Below, in pieces: positions 43,490 through 53,227 of a stretch of 64,000 bases of DNA. The notes beneath the pieces are model-generated. The model saw only the letters and a list, made by a program, of their open reading frames with translations. It had not been told where the DNA came from and did no database searches. Source of the stretch: CAIVAT01 sp037133475 (GTDB lineage: Bacteria > Bacteroidota > Bacteroidia > Bacteroidales > FEN-979); NCBI GenBank assembly GCA_037133475.1, contig JBAXOB010000001.1:62001-126000 (forward strand), written 5' to 3'. The position numbers and the translations under genes are program-made. Positions within the stretch are counted from its first letter, which is position 1, and each line of letters opens with the position of its first letter.

Positions 43490-46300
43490 ATGAAACAGAT
43501 CAACCATCGCCCAGTTCTCCTGCTTGTCCTTTTCCTTATCCTGTCATCATGGATGATGGCCCAGTCATTCGACCTGAAAAAGTTGCCGCCGCTCGACCCG
43601 CAGATACGCACCGGCGTGCTGGAAAACGGGATGCACTATTATATCAGGGTCAACAAAATACAGGAAAAAAGGGCCGAATTTTATATCGCCCACAACGTCG
43701 GGGCCATCCTGGAGGAGGATAACCAAAACGGCCTGGCCCATTTTACCGAGCATATGGCCTTTAACGGAACCATCAATTTCCCGAAAAAGGGGATCCTCGA
43801 TTACCTTGCCACCATCGGGGTTAAATTCGGCACCAACGTCAATGCCTCCACGGGCCTTGAACGTACGGTGTACAACCTCTCGAACGTGCCGCTGCTTCGT
43901 GAAGGTGTGGTTGACACCTGCCTGATGATCCTGCACGACTGGTCGAATTACATCGCCTTCGAACCCTCGGAGATCGATCTTGAACGGGGGGTTATCCTCG
44001 AAGAATGGCGCACCTACGGCTCGGCAAGTGAACGAATGAGCAACCAGCTGGCGCCTGTGATCTACAAGGGCTCAAAATATGCCATCCGCAATGTAATCGG
44101 CGATACTGCCGTTATCAAGCATTTCAAACACGAAGCCATCAAGGATTTTTACAAAAAGTGGTATCGTCCCGACCTGCAGGCCATTATCGTGGTTGGCGAT
44201 TTCGATGTGAACGCGATGGAGGGCAAGATCAAAAACCTCTTCAGCAGTATTCCGAAGGCTCAGAATCCCACCGCCAAAGAAGAATACGGCTTACCCGACA
44301 ACAAGGAACCGCTGATCGGAACGGCTACCGACAAGGAGGCCACCAGCACGATGGTCAACATCTATTATAAGCACGATGGCGTCAGGGACGCCGACAAAAA
44401 TCTCGGCTATATGCGGCTCCAGATTATCCGCGGCTTTATCAGCACGATGTTTGGCCAGCGCATGTCGGAACTGGCAAACAGGGAAAATCCCCCATTTATC
44501 TTTGCCCGCTCCTATTATGGCCAGTTTACCCGCAGCAAAGATGCTTTCGTGGGAATGGCCCAGGCTGCCAACAACAAGTCGCTGGAGGCCCTTTCAGCCC
44601 TTCTTACCGAGATGGAACGCATGAACCGGTACGGGTTTACCGCGGGCGAATTTGAACGCGCCAAGGCGGAGGTAATGCGGAACTTCGAGTCCCGCTTCCT
44701 GGAGCGCGACAGGCGCAAAAACCGCGAGCTGGTCAACCAGAATATCAGCAATTTCCTTACCAACAACCCCAACCCGGGTGTCGAGTTTGAATTCAACTTT
44801 GCACAGGCCATGGTTCCCGGGATTTCGCTCGATGAGGTAAACCAGGAGACGAGGAAATACATCACCAAAGAAAACCAGGTGATCACCATCACCGGTCCTG
44901 CCAAAGCCGGCATCACGGTTCCAACGGTCGACGAGATCAAAATGGTTCTCGACAGCTATCAGAAGGCCCCCATCAACCCTTACGTAGATGTAATAGCCGG
45001 TAAAAACCTCATCGACAGGGAGCCGGTGCCGGGCAAAGTCGCAACCACCTCCTCCAACGAAACCTTCCAGACCACCGAATGGGTGTTGTCGAACGGCATG
45101 CATATCGTGTTTAAACCCACCGACATCAAGGAGGATGAGCTGATGGTACGCGGGTTTGCCATGGGCGGCACCTCACACCTGAGCGACGACCTGATGCATG
45201 CAGCCGAACTGTTTTCCGACGGGGTTACCCAGATGGGTGTAGGCACGCTCTCCCGCACAGAGCTCTCCAAAATGATGGCCGGCAAACGCGCCAATGTTTC
45301 CATCGGACTGTCAAAGGACCAGGATATGGTGACGGGGCGTACCTCTCCGAAAGACCTGGAGACCACCCTGCAGCTGATCTATCTCTATTTCACCCACCCC
45401 AGGTGGGATGCCACCGATTACAAGACCTGGATGGACAAGGAGAAGGCCGCTTATATCAATGCCGCCTCCGACCCGCGTACGGCGTTGTCGGACTCTATCG
45501 ACGCGATGATGAGCAACCACCACCCGCGAGCAGTCCCTTTGACTTATGAAACGCTCGACCAGGTGAGCCTGGCGAAATTACAGGCCATCTACCAGCAACG
45601 GTTTGCCAGTCCCGGCAGTTTTACCTTTCTCTTTGTTGGGAAAATCGATCCAGAAAAGGTCAAACCACTCATTGAAAAATACCTGGGTTCCCTGGCTCCC
45701 GGGAAGGGCCCCGAAACCTTCAAAGACGATGGCATCCATCCCCCCAAAGGGAAGGCAGTCAATGATTTCAGTCATGAAAGCACCACGCCCCGCACTACCA
45801 TTTTTGTAAACCTGAACGGGCGATGCAACTACCTGTCGACCGACCGGCTGCTGGGAGCCGCTATCCGCCATATCCTCGAGCTTCGCTATGTGCAGTCGAT
45901 CCGCGAAGATGAAGGCGGGGCCTACAGCGTAAGGGTTGCCTGGGCGGTTGAAAAATACCCCGAGCCCAATTTCCAGTTCACCGTCAGGTTTGATACCGAT
46001 CCCATCAAGGCCGACAAACTGCTCAGCATCGTTCATAAGGAGATCACAAACCTGATCGAAAAAGGTCCTTCCGAAACCGACCTGCAAAAAGCAAAGGAGT
46101 ATTTCCTCAAGCAGCGGCCCGAGGACATGAAGGAAAACCAGTGGTGGAGCAGCATCCTGTCAGACTACTACTTCTACGGTTTTGATCATATCACACGGTT
46201 TGAAACCAATGTCAGGGAACTGACTACCAAAGCCGTTCAGGATTATGCCAAACTGACACTCACGCAGGGAAATGAAGTACAGGTAATTATGCGGCCGTAA
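43490..46300 (+). CDS. M16 (insulinase-family) zinc peptidase
   Basis: 936 residues with a signal peptide (LLLVLFLILSSWMMAQ), so it is periplasmic or surface-located. The first M16 domain carries the inverted zinc motif HFTEH (His84, Glu87, His88) and a distal Glu in the segment YIAFEPSEIDLERGVILEE. A second, inactive-type M16 repeat starts near residue 530. The two halves form the clamshell of this family. It acts on peptides or unfolded proteins. Single gene, convergent with the glycogen-binding-module gene. Confidence 0.92.
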   Translation: MKQINHRPVLLLVLFLILSSWMMAQSFDLKKLPPLDPQIRTGVLENGMHYYIRVNKIQEKRAEFYIAHNVGAILEEDNQNGLAHFTEHMAFNGTINFPKKGILDYLATIGVKFGTNVNASTGLERTVYNLSNVPLLREGVVDTCLMILHDWSNYIAFEPSEIDLERGVILEEWRTYGSASERMSNQLAPVIYKGSKYAIRNVIGDTAVIKHFKHEAIKDFYKKWYRPDLQAIIVVGDFDVNAMEGKIKNLFSSIPKAQNPTAKEEYGLPDNKEPLIGTATDKEATSTMVNIYYKHDGVRDADKNLGYMRLQIIRGFISTMFGQRMSELANRENPPFIFARSYYGQFTRSKDAFVGMAQAANNKSLEALSALLTEMERMNRYGFTAGEFERAKAEVMRNFESRFLERDRRKNRELVNQNISNFLTNNPNPGVEFEFNFAQAMVPGISLDEVNQETRKYITKENQVITITGPAKAGITVPTVDEIKMVLDSYQKAPINPYVDVIAGKNLIDREPVPGKVATTSSNETFQTTEWVLSNGMHIVFKPTDIKEDELMVRGFAMGGTSHLSDDLMHAAELFSDGVTQMGVGTLSRTELSKMMAGKRANVSIGLSKDQDMVTGRTSPKDLETTLQLIYLYFTHPRWDATDYKTWMDKEKAAYINAASDPRTALSDSIDAMMSNHHPRAVPLTYETLDQVSLAKLQAIYQQRFASPGSFTFLFVGKIDPEKVKPLIEKYLGSLAPGKGPETFKDDGIHPPKGKAVNDFSHESTTPRTTIFVNLNGRCNYLSTDRLLGAAIRHILELRYVQSIREDEGGAYSVRVAWAVEKYPEPNFQFTVRFDTDPIKADKLLSIVHKEITNLIEKGPSETDLQKAKEYFLKQRPEDMKENQWWSSILSDYYFYGFDHITRFETNVRELTTKAVQDYAKLTLTQGNEVQVIMRP

Positions 46301-46318
46301 TTTTCAGAAGGAGAACCT

Positions 46319-47773
46319 TTAACGCACTGCATTTTCAATCCATAACACCGAATTTCCGGTTCCGAATTCGTTATTCTCCCACAGTTCGTTGGACGGATCC
46401 AGGATCCATTTGTCATCGACCACAAATTTGTAGGTGTATTTTCCAGGTTTGAGATAAAGGGGTAGCGTCCATACGCCATTCTCTGCGGCCATCCGGTAAC
46501 CCGGTTTACTCCAGCCGTTGAAGCTGCCTGAAAGGAGAACCTTTTTTGCATTGGCATTTTTTTCGAGCCGGAAGACATGGTTAGGTTTGACAACCAGGAT
46601 TGAATTGGTATAATCGCCACCGCCGCTGATGTAAGGATTTGCAGGATCGGTGATCCATTTGCCGTCGATCACGAATTTGTATTCGTAATTGCCGGCGGCC
46701 AACACATAGGGCAGCTGCCATCCGCTCTCCGTTTTTTCCATGAAGAGTTCGCCGTCATTCCAGAGATTGAAATTTCCGCCGACGGCAACCCTCTTTGCGC
46801 CGGTGAACCCTGTTAACCTGAAATAGAGGGTGTCGCCGACGCCCAGGAATGAGTTCCGGTTGCCTTTCCCGTCGGGCCGGGTCACCTTGTTGGCCGGGTC
46901 GGTGATCCATTGCTGGTCAACGATGAATTTATAGGCATGGGTTCCCTCCCTGAGATAAAGCGAAAGCATCCAGGTACCCTGTATACGGATCATCCTGAGT
47001 TCATCGGGCTTCCAGTTGTTGAAACTTCCCGCAACGACAACCCTGGCTGCCTTTTCGTGGCCGCCCAGTTCAAACAGGTGGTTATAGCAGAAAAAGATAT
47101 TGTTAATGCCACCATAGGTGTCGGCCTCATGGAGCTTGTTAAAGGAATCGTTTGTCCATTTCCCGTCGACGATGTATTTGTAGGCATACTTCCCGGGCTG
47201 CAGCTTCAGGGTGATCACCCAGCCCGAATCGTTCCGTATCAGGGGCGTTTGCCGGGTTGACCAGCCGTTGAAGGATCCCGAAATGCATACCGACTGCGAC
47301 TGGCGGTGCCCGGGAAGAAAAAACCGGACCCTGCCGCCCGGCAGCTGCATGATCGTGTTGCGGGTAAGGCGGTTCACGCCGAACGGGACCGACTCCCGTT
47401 CCTGGACCACCGAAAGGTCAACCGATTTATCGTCGATGAGGAAGATTTTATTCCTGGCCGTCTCGCCGGCGGCGGGTTTCCGTTGTTCCTTCGACAACTC
47501 GACAAAACGGTCATCAACCTTACGGGTGACCCAGTTGTTGTTTTTTTCACTGATCACCGGTTTCAGGGCAAAGGCATCGGCCAGCAGGGCGCTGTCGAGG
47601 GCGTACAGGTGCGAAACCTCCCTGCGTTGTGCCTGGTTCCACCGCGAGTCGAGGGTAAAGACAAGCCGACCGTCCTCCAGCCGGCACACCTTTTTGATAT
47701 CGAGCTGTGCCCTGCAGGTCAGTGCAACAAAAAGGAGAAAGAAGGAAAGAAGCGCGCCTATGCTGATTCTCAT
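46319..47773 (-). CDS. Exported protein with four tandem CBM48/AMPK-type modules
   Basis: 484 residues from the ATG at 47773, which overlaps the previous stop by 4 bases. The signal peptide is GALLSFFLLFVALTCRA. After an unassigned N-terminal part (to about 150) come four glycogen-binding-like modules, each beginning with GSFNGW, GSFNNW, GNFNLW and GSFNGW (tryptophans at 171, 254, 338, 421; period 83-84 residues). Each also has the strand GxYxYKFIVDxxWxxDPxN. No catalytic domain is present. CBM48 modules bind alpha-glucans or act as structural domains beside enzymes. A periplasmic or surface glucan-binding role is a reasonable inference. Confidence 0.8.
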   Translation of the reverse strand: MRISIGALLSFFLLFVALTCRAQLDIKKVCRLEDGRLVFTLDSRWNQAQRREVSHLYALDSALLADAFALKPVISEKNNNWVTRKVDDRFVELSKEQRKPAAGETARNKIFLIDDKSVDLSVVQERESVPFGVNRLTRNTIMQLPGGRVRFFLPGHRQSQSVCISGSFNGWSTRQTPLIRNDSGWVITLKLQPGKYAYKYIVDGKWTNDSFNKLHEADTYGGINNIFFCYNHLFELGGHEKAARVVVAGSFNNWKPDELRMIRIQGTWMLSLYLREGTHAYKFIVDQQWITDPANKVTRPDGKGNRNSFLGVGDTLYFRLTGFTGAKRVAVGGNFNLWNDGELFMEKTESGWQLPYVLAAGNYEYKFVIDGKWITDPANPYISGGGDYTNSILVVKPNHVFRLEKNANAKKVLLSGSFNGWSKPGYRMAAENGVWTLPLYLKPGKYTYKFVVDDKWILDPSNELWENNEFGTGNSVLWIENAVR

Positions 47774-48783
47774 GATTTTCCCTCCGGTTTCAGGCAAATT
47801 CCAATCTCTTTTTTAATCAGGTTGATATAGATCTTCCCTTTTGAAAAAAAGTCATATCCCAGCATTCCGTCGATCGGGTATCCATATTGTCTTGCCATGT
47901 CGGTAAGGCTGCAAAGGATGGTCTCCATCGTGGCGATCTGGCGGGTTCCCATTAAAAAATCGTTCAGCGTACCGTACAGCACCTCGTTTTCGTCGGTGCC
48001 AACGCCGTTCAGGCTCGACCGCCGGGTAATGGTGATGGTGCTGAGGGCCTTTTTCGGGAGGTCGATGCTCATTACGTTCGATTCAGCGCCGGTATCCAGG
48101 CAGAAACCCAGCATTTTCCCGCCAATGGATGCCCTGACAAACATGATATTGCCATACTCATCGATTCTCTGGATGATGTCGAACTTTATCTTCGGGAAAC
48201 CGGGTTCAACGGTATTCCCGCTTTTATCAAGTTTAAGCAGCTGCAATTCATTGTTCCTCAGGTCGATCACCATCTCCATATTCAACAGCATGCTCATCCC
48301 GAAAAGGCCAAGGATTTTAACCCCCCTTCGGTTTTCAAGATGTCCGAGCGGTGTAACATCCGCTGCGATGTTCTGGTACGACAGGTCGGCCACCTGCAAA
48401 TGCTTCACGGTTGTACGGCTTACCTGTCCCGTGGAACCTGTTACGCCGCCTCCCTCCTCGTTGTCGACAGGGATGCTGTTGCGGAAGTAGGTTTTATTCA
48501 GCACCAGTCCCGAAGCGCCGGTATCGAGGATGAAATTGCCCGTAACATGATCGAGGGTGGCTTCGATTAAAAACAGGCGGCCTGCCCGTTTCAGCGGGAT
48601 GGTCACCCCCACGGTGTTGCCCAGTGGGCCGGTGATGGGCGTACAGGTAAAGACCAGCGATTCAACCGTGACCGGCGACGGGTGCACACCTCCTTTTGAG
48701 GCGATGCACGACAAGGAAAGCGCCGAAAGGCAGACCAGCAGGTCCATCTTCAGCGTAAAGAAAAATCCCTTGCAGCATTTCAT
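47770..48783 (-). CDS. Retropepsin-like aspartic protease lipoprotein
   Basis: 337 residues from the ATG at 48783. The N-terminus (MDLLVCLSALSLSC) has a lipobox, so it is an exported lipid-anchored protein. Two retropepsin-type active-site motifs are seen: NFILDTGASGLVLN in the first half and GFCLDTGAESNVMS in the second, so both lobes are in one chain, as in pepsin-like enzymes. A third conserved segment is DGMLGYDFFSKGKIYINL near the C-terminus. It is translationally coupled to the four-module protein downstream. Substrate unknown. Confidence 0.83.
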   Translation of the reverse strand: MKCCKGFFFTLKMDLLVCLSALSLSCIASKGGVHPSPVTVESLVFTCTPITGPLGNTVGVTIPLKRAGRLFLIEATLDHVTGNFILDTGASGLVLNKTYFRNSIPVDNEEGGGVTGSTGQVSRTTVKHLQVADLSYQNIAADVTPLGHLENRRGVKILGLFGMSMLLNMEMVIDLRNNELQLLKLDKSGNTVEPGFPKIKFDIIQRIDEYGNIMFVRASIGGKMLGFCLDTGAESNVMSIDLPKKALSTITITRRSSLNGVGTDENEVLYGTLNDFLMGTRQIATMETILCSLTDMARQYGYPIDGMLGYDFFSKGKIYINLIKKEIGICLKPEGKS

Positions 48784-48900
48784 GGGAACAGGATTCAGGC
48801 TATTTGCCCGCAAGTTACTAAAAAAACATCCAATATCGCAGCTGCCGCGGGCCGGAGATATTCAGGCTGGTTGCCGGTGTGTTGCAACGACTAAATTTTA

Positions 48901-48908
48901 TATCTTTG
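48901..48908 (+). promoter_or_regulatory. Candidate -7 element of acs
   Basis: TATCTTTG, 19 bases before the ATG. A TTG lies 16 bases upstream, shorter than usual. Confidence 0.4.
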
Positions 48909-48927
48909 GTTACCAAAACGTATCAAC

Positions 48928-50829
48928 ATGGAACATAAGAGCGAAAACACCACAAATTTTTATTTTCCACCCAAAGACATTGTCAGGAAGGCAAATGTCA
49001 GGGAATATGAGGCCCTGTACCAACGCTCCATCGAAGACCGGGAAGGTTTCTGGGCAGCCGAGGCCAAAAAACTGGATTGGTTTAAAAAATGGGACAAGGT
49101 GCTTGATGACAGCAACAAACCCTTTTTCAAATGGTTTGCAGGCGGCCGGATCAATATCGTATACAATGCCCTTGACCGGCACCAGAAGAATGCCACCCGC
49201 AACAAGCTGGCGATCATATGGGAGGGCGAATCCGGGGATGTCCGCACCTTTTCATATCATGCCCTGAACCGTGAGGTTTCAAAGTTTGCCAATATTCTCA
49301 AGGCGATGGGTGCGAAGAAGGGTGATGTGATCACCATATACATGCCCCAGATTCCCGAGCTGGTCATTGCCATGCTGGCCTGTGCCAAGATGGGTGCAGT
49401 GCACAGCGTGGTGTACGGAGGTTTCAGCGTTGAAGCGCTGGCAGAAAGGATCCATGATTCCGAAAGCCGGATCCTGATCACGGCCGACGGCGGGTATCGC
49501 CGTGGAAAGACCACGCGGCTCAAAGCCATCGCCAATGAAGCCATGCAGCGTTCGGCTACGATCGAGGTATGCATCACGGTTAAAAGAACCGGTGAAGAGT
49601 GCTACATGGAAAACGACCGTGACTTCTGGTACCACGACCTGATGATGATGCCCCTCGACAACAAGGAGTGCAAGACCGAGGTGATGGATTCGGAAGACCC
49701 GCTGTTCATCCTCTATACTTCGGGTACGACCGGCAAGCCAAAAGGGCTGGTTCACACCCATGGCGGGTATGCTGTATATACCGCCACAACCCATAAGTAT
49801 GTTTTCGATATCAAGCCTGAAGACCGCTGGTGGTGTGCCGCCGACCCGGGATGGATCACCGGCCACAGCTATATCGTATATGCCCCCCTGATCAACGGCG
49901 CCACCATCATGATGTACGAAGGAGCCCCCAACCATCCCTACCCGAACCGGTGGTGGCAGATCGTCGAAAAGTACGGGATCAATATACTCTACACCTCTCC
50001 CACGGCAATCCGCGGACTGATGCGTTACGGGGCCAGCTGGGCCAACCGTCATGATCTCAGCTCGCTGAGGCTGTTGGGTTCGGTAGGCGAACCCATCAAT
50101 CCCGAAGCCTGGAAATGGTACCATGAGGTGATCGGCCGCAACAGGTGCCCGATCATGGATACCTGGTGGCAAACCGAAACCGGCGGGTTTATGATCACCC
50201 CGCTGCCGGTCATGCCGCTGAAGCCGGGTTCCTGCGCCAAGCCCTTTTTCGGCAACGAGGTCTCCATCGTCGATGATCACGGAGTAGCGGTTAAACAAGG
50301 CGAAGAGGGCAACCTGGTGATCAAGAACCCCTGGCCGGGAATGGCCCGGACCATCCTTCACGACCCGGATCGTTACATCGAAAAGTACTGGGAGAAATAC
50401 CAGCAGCAGGGATGGTACCTGGCAGGCGATTCCGCCCGGCAGGATGAGGATGGCTATTACTGGGTCATAGGCCGTATCGACGATGTCATCAAGGTAAGCG
50501 GTTACCGGCTGGGATCGGCTGAGATCGAGAGCGCACTGGTGAGTCACCCGGCCGTTACCGAAGCGGCGGCCATTGCCCTGCCCGACGACCTGAGGGGCAA
50601 TATCATCCACACGACCGTGATCCTGCGCGAAGGCATCGCCCCGAGCGACAAACTTGCCGAGGAGCTGAAAACGCATGTTGAAAAGGAGATCGGCCCCATT
50701 GCCCGTCCGGCCTTTGTGGTTTTTACCGATAAACTGCCAAAGACCCGGAGCGGCAAGATCATGCGGCGGGTGCTCAAGGCGGCCGCACAGGGGCTCGACA
50801 CCGGCGACCTGACCACACTTGAAGAATAA
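48928..50829 (+). CDS. acs: Acetyl-CoA synthetase
   Basis: 633 residues. Forms acetyl-CoA from acetate, ATP and CoA; propionate is a possible alternative. Motifs are ILYTSGTTGKPKGLVHTHGG, WWCAADPGWITGHSYIVYAP, DTWWQTETGGFMITPLP, the hinge GDSARQDEDGYYWVIGRIDD and the C-terminal KTRSGKIMRRVLK with the lysine that is acetylated in other Acs enzymes. The tryptophan in DTWWQTE favours acetate over longer acids. Single gene, followed 6 bases later by the Ycf48-like gene. Confidence 0.93.
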   Translation: MEHKSENTTNFYFPPKDIVRKANVREYEALYQRSIEDREGFWAAEAKKLDWFKKWDKVLDDSNKPFFKWFAGGRINIVYNALDRHQKNATRNKLAIIWEGESGDVRTFSYHALNREVSKFANILKAMGAKKGDVITIYMPQIPELVIAMLACAKMGAVHSVVYGGFSVEALAERIHDSESRILITADGGYRRGKTTRLKAIANEAMQRSATIEVCITVKRTGEECYMENDRDFWYHDLMMMPLDNKECKTEVMDSEDPLFILYTSGTTGKPKGLVHTHGGYAVYTATTHKYVFDIKPEDRWWCAADPGWITGHSYIVYAPLINGATIMMYEGAPNHPYPNRWWQIVEKYGINILYTSPTAIRGLMRYGASWANRHDLSSLRLLGSVGEPINPEAWKWYHEVIGRNRCPIMDTWWQTETGGFMITPLPVMPLKPGSCAKPFFGNEVSIVDDHGVAVKQGEEGNLVIKNPWPGMARTILHDPDRYIEKYWEKYQQQGWYLAGDSARQDEDGYYWVIGRIDDVIKVSGYRLGSAEIESALVSHPAVTEAAAIALPDDLRGNIIHTTVILREGIAPSDKLAEELKTHVEKEIGPIARPAFVVFTDKLPKTRSGKIMRRVLKAAAQGLDTGDLTTLEE

Positions 50830-50835
50830 TAACCA

Positions 50836-52194
50836 ATGGGCTTCCTGAAATTCAGAATCCTTTCCGTCATCGTGTTGGCTTTAACCACCCAGCTTGCCTG
50901 TGCACAGGGAAGCTGGGTGAAAGCCGCCATTCCCGCTACGCAATTCCTGAGATCGGTTTGTTTTACCGACAGTCTTTACGGATGGGTTGCAGGCGATTCG
51001 GGAACAATCCTGCATACCATGAATGGCGGTAACAGCTGGATCAGGCAGAATACGCAGACCACCAATGATATCGAGTATGTGTTTTTCCTCAACCGGAACC
51101 TGGGATGGGCCTCTGAATTTAACTTCTCCACCAGTCCCAACGGGACGATCCTGCTGAATACCACCGACGGCGGGGCTTCCTGGCACAGGCAACCCTACCC
51201 GGTCGCCAACATCTTCATGACCTGCATCCTGTTCACCGATTCGCTTCATGGATGGATGGGAGGCAAGCCAAACGGGATCTTCAAAACCGTCAACGGGGGG
51301 ATAAGCTGGACACAGGCTGTCATCGACACCTCAACACTGGCATTTTTCCCGGTACTGGACATAGAATTTTACAATCAGCAAACCGGTTACGCCAGCGGCG
51401 GCATCCTGGATGTGGCGGGGGTCATCTGGAAAACGACCAACGGAGGCCTGAGCTGGCAAGCCATTGACCCTTCATTTGCCCCAGCCGACGAGGTTCACAA
51501 ACTCCACCTTTTTGATGCCATGAACGTGATGGGAGCCGGCGGAGATCCCGATTTCGGGTATGGAGTCGGGATGATCACCACCAATAACGGCGGGTTAAGC
51601 TGGATCTATCATGAACTGTCTGTTCAGGGCAATGCCTATGACCTGGATTTCAGGAATGATACCGAGGCATGGGCCCCGCTGGGAACCAAGCGCAAGCTGA
51701 TTTACAGCCTTGATGCCGGTGTGACCTGGACTCCCATCCCGACGCCCGACTCCACCTCCATTTACGACATGACCTTCCCCGATTCGCTGCACGGTTACGC
51801 GGTTGGTAAGGAGGGGGCCTTTTTGAAATATCACCCGACCGTTGTTCCTGCCGTGGAACCCGCTATTTTTACAAAGGAAGGCTGCCTGCTGTATGACAAT
51901 TACCCAAATCCCTGCAGTGCCTTTACCAGTTTCACCTTCAGCATCCCCGGCGCATCCGCAGGCAATTCACCCGGAGGCCGCGATCTGACGGTGCAGATCG
52001 TGGTGACCGATATCCTGGGCCATGAGGTGGCAACCCTTCCCTGCACGGATAATCTTCCCGGCAGGCACTCCCTGCAATTCGACACGGGATCCCTGGCCGC
52101 GGGGTGTTACCTATACCGTCTCAGGGCTTGTCGTTCGGAACATCATTATATGGTTGCCGGGCCGAAACGCATGATCATCCTCAGGGGAAGATAA
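50836..52194 (+). CDS. Ycf48-like repeat protein with T9SS sorting domain
   Basis: 452 residues. A signal peptide (LSVIVLALTTQLACAQG) is followed by several WD/BNR-like repeats of the photosystem-II-stability-factor (Ycf48) type, each with a GGxSW turn (MNGGNSWIRQ, TDGGASWHRQ, VNGGISWTQA, TNGGLSWQAI). In Bacteroidota this fold has no link with photosynthesis. The C-terminal about 95 residues look like a T9SS type A domain (YDNYPNPCSAFTSFTF ... AAGCYLYRL). It is therefore predicted to be secreted or surface-attached. It starts 6 bases after acs. Confidence 0.85.
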   Translation: MGFLKFRILSVIVLALTTQLACAQGSWVKAAIPATQFLRSVCFTDSLYGWVAGDSGTILHTMNGGNSWIRQNTQTTNDIEYVFFLNRNLGWASEFNFSTSPNGTILLNTTDGGASWHRQPYPVANIFMTCILFTDSLHGWMGGKPNGIFKTVNGGISWTQAVIDTSTLAFFPVLDIEFYNQQTGYASGGILDVAGVIWKTTNGGLSWQAIDPSFAPADEVHKLHLFDAMNVMGAGGDPDFGYGVGMITTNNGGLSWIYHELSVQGNAYDLDFRNDTEAWAPLGTKRKLIYSLDAGVTWTPIPTPDSTSIYDMTFPDSLHGYAVGKEGAFLKYHPTVVPAVEPAIFTKEGCLLYDNYPNPCSAFTSFTFSIPGASAGNSPGGRDLTVQIVVTDILGHEVATLPCTDNLPGRHSLQFDTGSLAAGCYLYRLRACRSEHHYMVAGPKRMIILRGR

Positions 52195-52222
52195 CATTCA
52201 ACGATTTTACCACATTTGCCCC

Positions 52223-53203
52223 ATGAAAAGCCTGTTCAAACAAAAAAATGGCCTGCCGGCGAAGGAAAAACACCAGCATTTCCCTGGTCCCTGCCTGAAC
52301 TGTGACACTTATCTTGACAGCAGGCAGTTGTTCTGCCCGCATTGCGGCCAGAAAAGGATAGAACATGAAGATATGTCGTTCAGCCACCTGATCGGCGAAT
52401 CCTTCCTCGATTATTTCCATTTCGATTCCAAGTTCTTCAGGACCATTGTACCTCTTATTGTCAGACCCGGGTTTCTTACAAGGGAATTTATGAAGGGGAA
52501 GCGGAAATCCTACCTGGAGCCCTTCAAACTGTTCCTGGTGATCAGCGTGATCTATTTCCTGCTGCTTCCACTGGGCGGTGAATCAACCCTGGAACAGGTT
52601 AATCAGGAAAACGGCATTAGCGTAACCCGGGGAACGATCAAAAAGCAGCCCTTTTCCTATTCCCTTGAAGGTATTCCCGTGACGCAAACCGGGCAGGATT
52701 CAATCCGGCGGCAAATCGACAGCACCGGGATCAAACCCTTTGTTGACAAACGTTACGCAAAATATGGCTGGCCGGTTAGGATGTTCCTGCGGCAGGCCAT
52801 TAAAATCATGATCTATTCCAGCCAGTCGTTCAAAACAACGCTGGAACATACCGCCTCAAAAATGATCTTTCTGCTGATTCCGGTATTTGCCCTGCTGCTG
52901 AAACTCGTTTACCTGAAGAGTAAACGGCTCTATTTCGAACACCTGGTATTTTCACTGCATGTGCACGCCTTTATCTTCCTGGTGCTTACCATGGTGCTGC
53001 TGATTGAATTCATGACGCCCGTGAGGTTGTTGTATATCCTTCTGCTGTTCCTCCTCTACCTCTTCCTGGCGATGAAAAACAATTATGGCGAGAGGTTCGG
53101 AAAGCGGTTGTGGAAATTATTGATGTTGTCGGTGCTTTACCTGATTGTGGCCCTGCCGGTATTCATGATCCTGCTGATCCTGGTTGCCGTTTTCCTGGTC
53201 TGA
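52223..53203 (+). CDS. DUF3667 membrane protein with N-terminal zinc ribbon
   Basis: 326 residues. Near the N-terminus two CxxC pairs (CLNCDTYLDSRQLFCPHCGQ) form a short zinc ribbon. Then comes the DUF3667 core (FDSKFFRTIVPLIVRPGFL, REFMKGKRKSYLEPFKLFL). At least five hydrophobic segments follow (for example LVISVIYFLLLPLGG and MIFLLIPVFALLLKLVYL). An inner-membrane location is expected. The family function is unknown. It lies 28 bases downstream of the Ycf48-like gene and converges with the TolC gene. Confidence 0.85.
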   Translation: MKSLFKQKNGLPAKEKHQHFPGPCLNCDTYLDSRQLFCPHCGQKRIEHEDMSFSHLIGESFLDYFHFDSKFFRTIVPLIVRPGFLTREFMKGKRKSYLEPFKLFLVISVIYFLLLPLGGESTLEQVNQENGISVTRGTIKKQPFSYSLEGIPVTQTGQDSIRRQIDSTGIKPFVDKRYAKYGWPVRMFLRQAIKIMIYSSQSFKTTLEHTASKMIFLLIPVFALLLKLVYLKSKRLYFEHLVFSLHVHAFIFLVLTMVLLIEFMTPVRLLYILLLFLLYLFLAMKNNYGERFGKRLWKLLMLSVLYLIVALPVFMILLILVAVFLV

Positions 53204-53227
53204 TCCACCCTCCCCGGCATTACCTGT

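Noticed and set aside
49279..50676. 465-codon antisense frame in acs
   Set aside because: Long antisense frames occur here because codon bias leaves few stops. The translation has no domain, and the plus strand encodes a clear synthetase.
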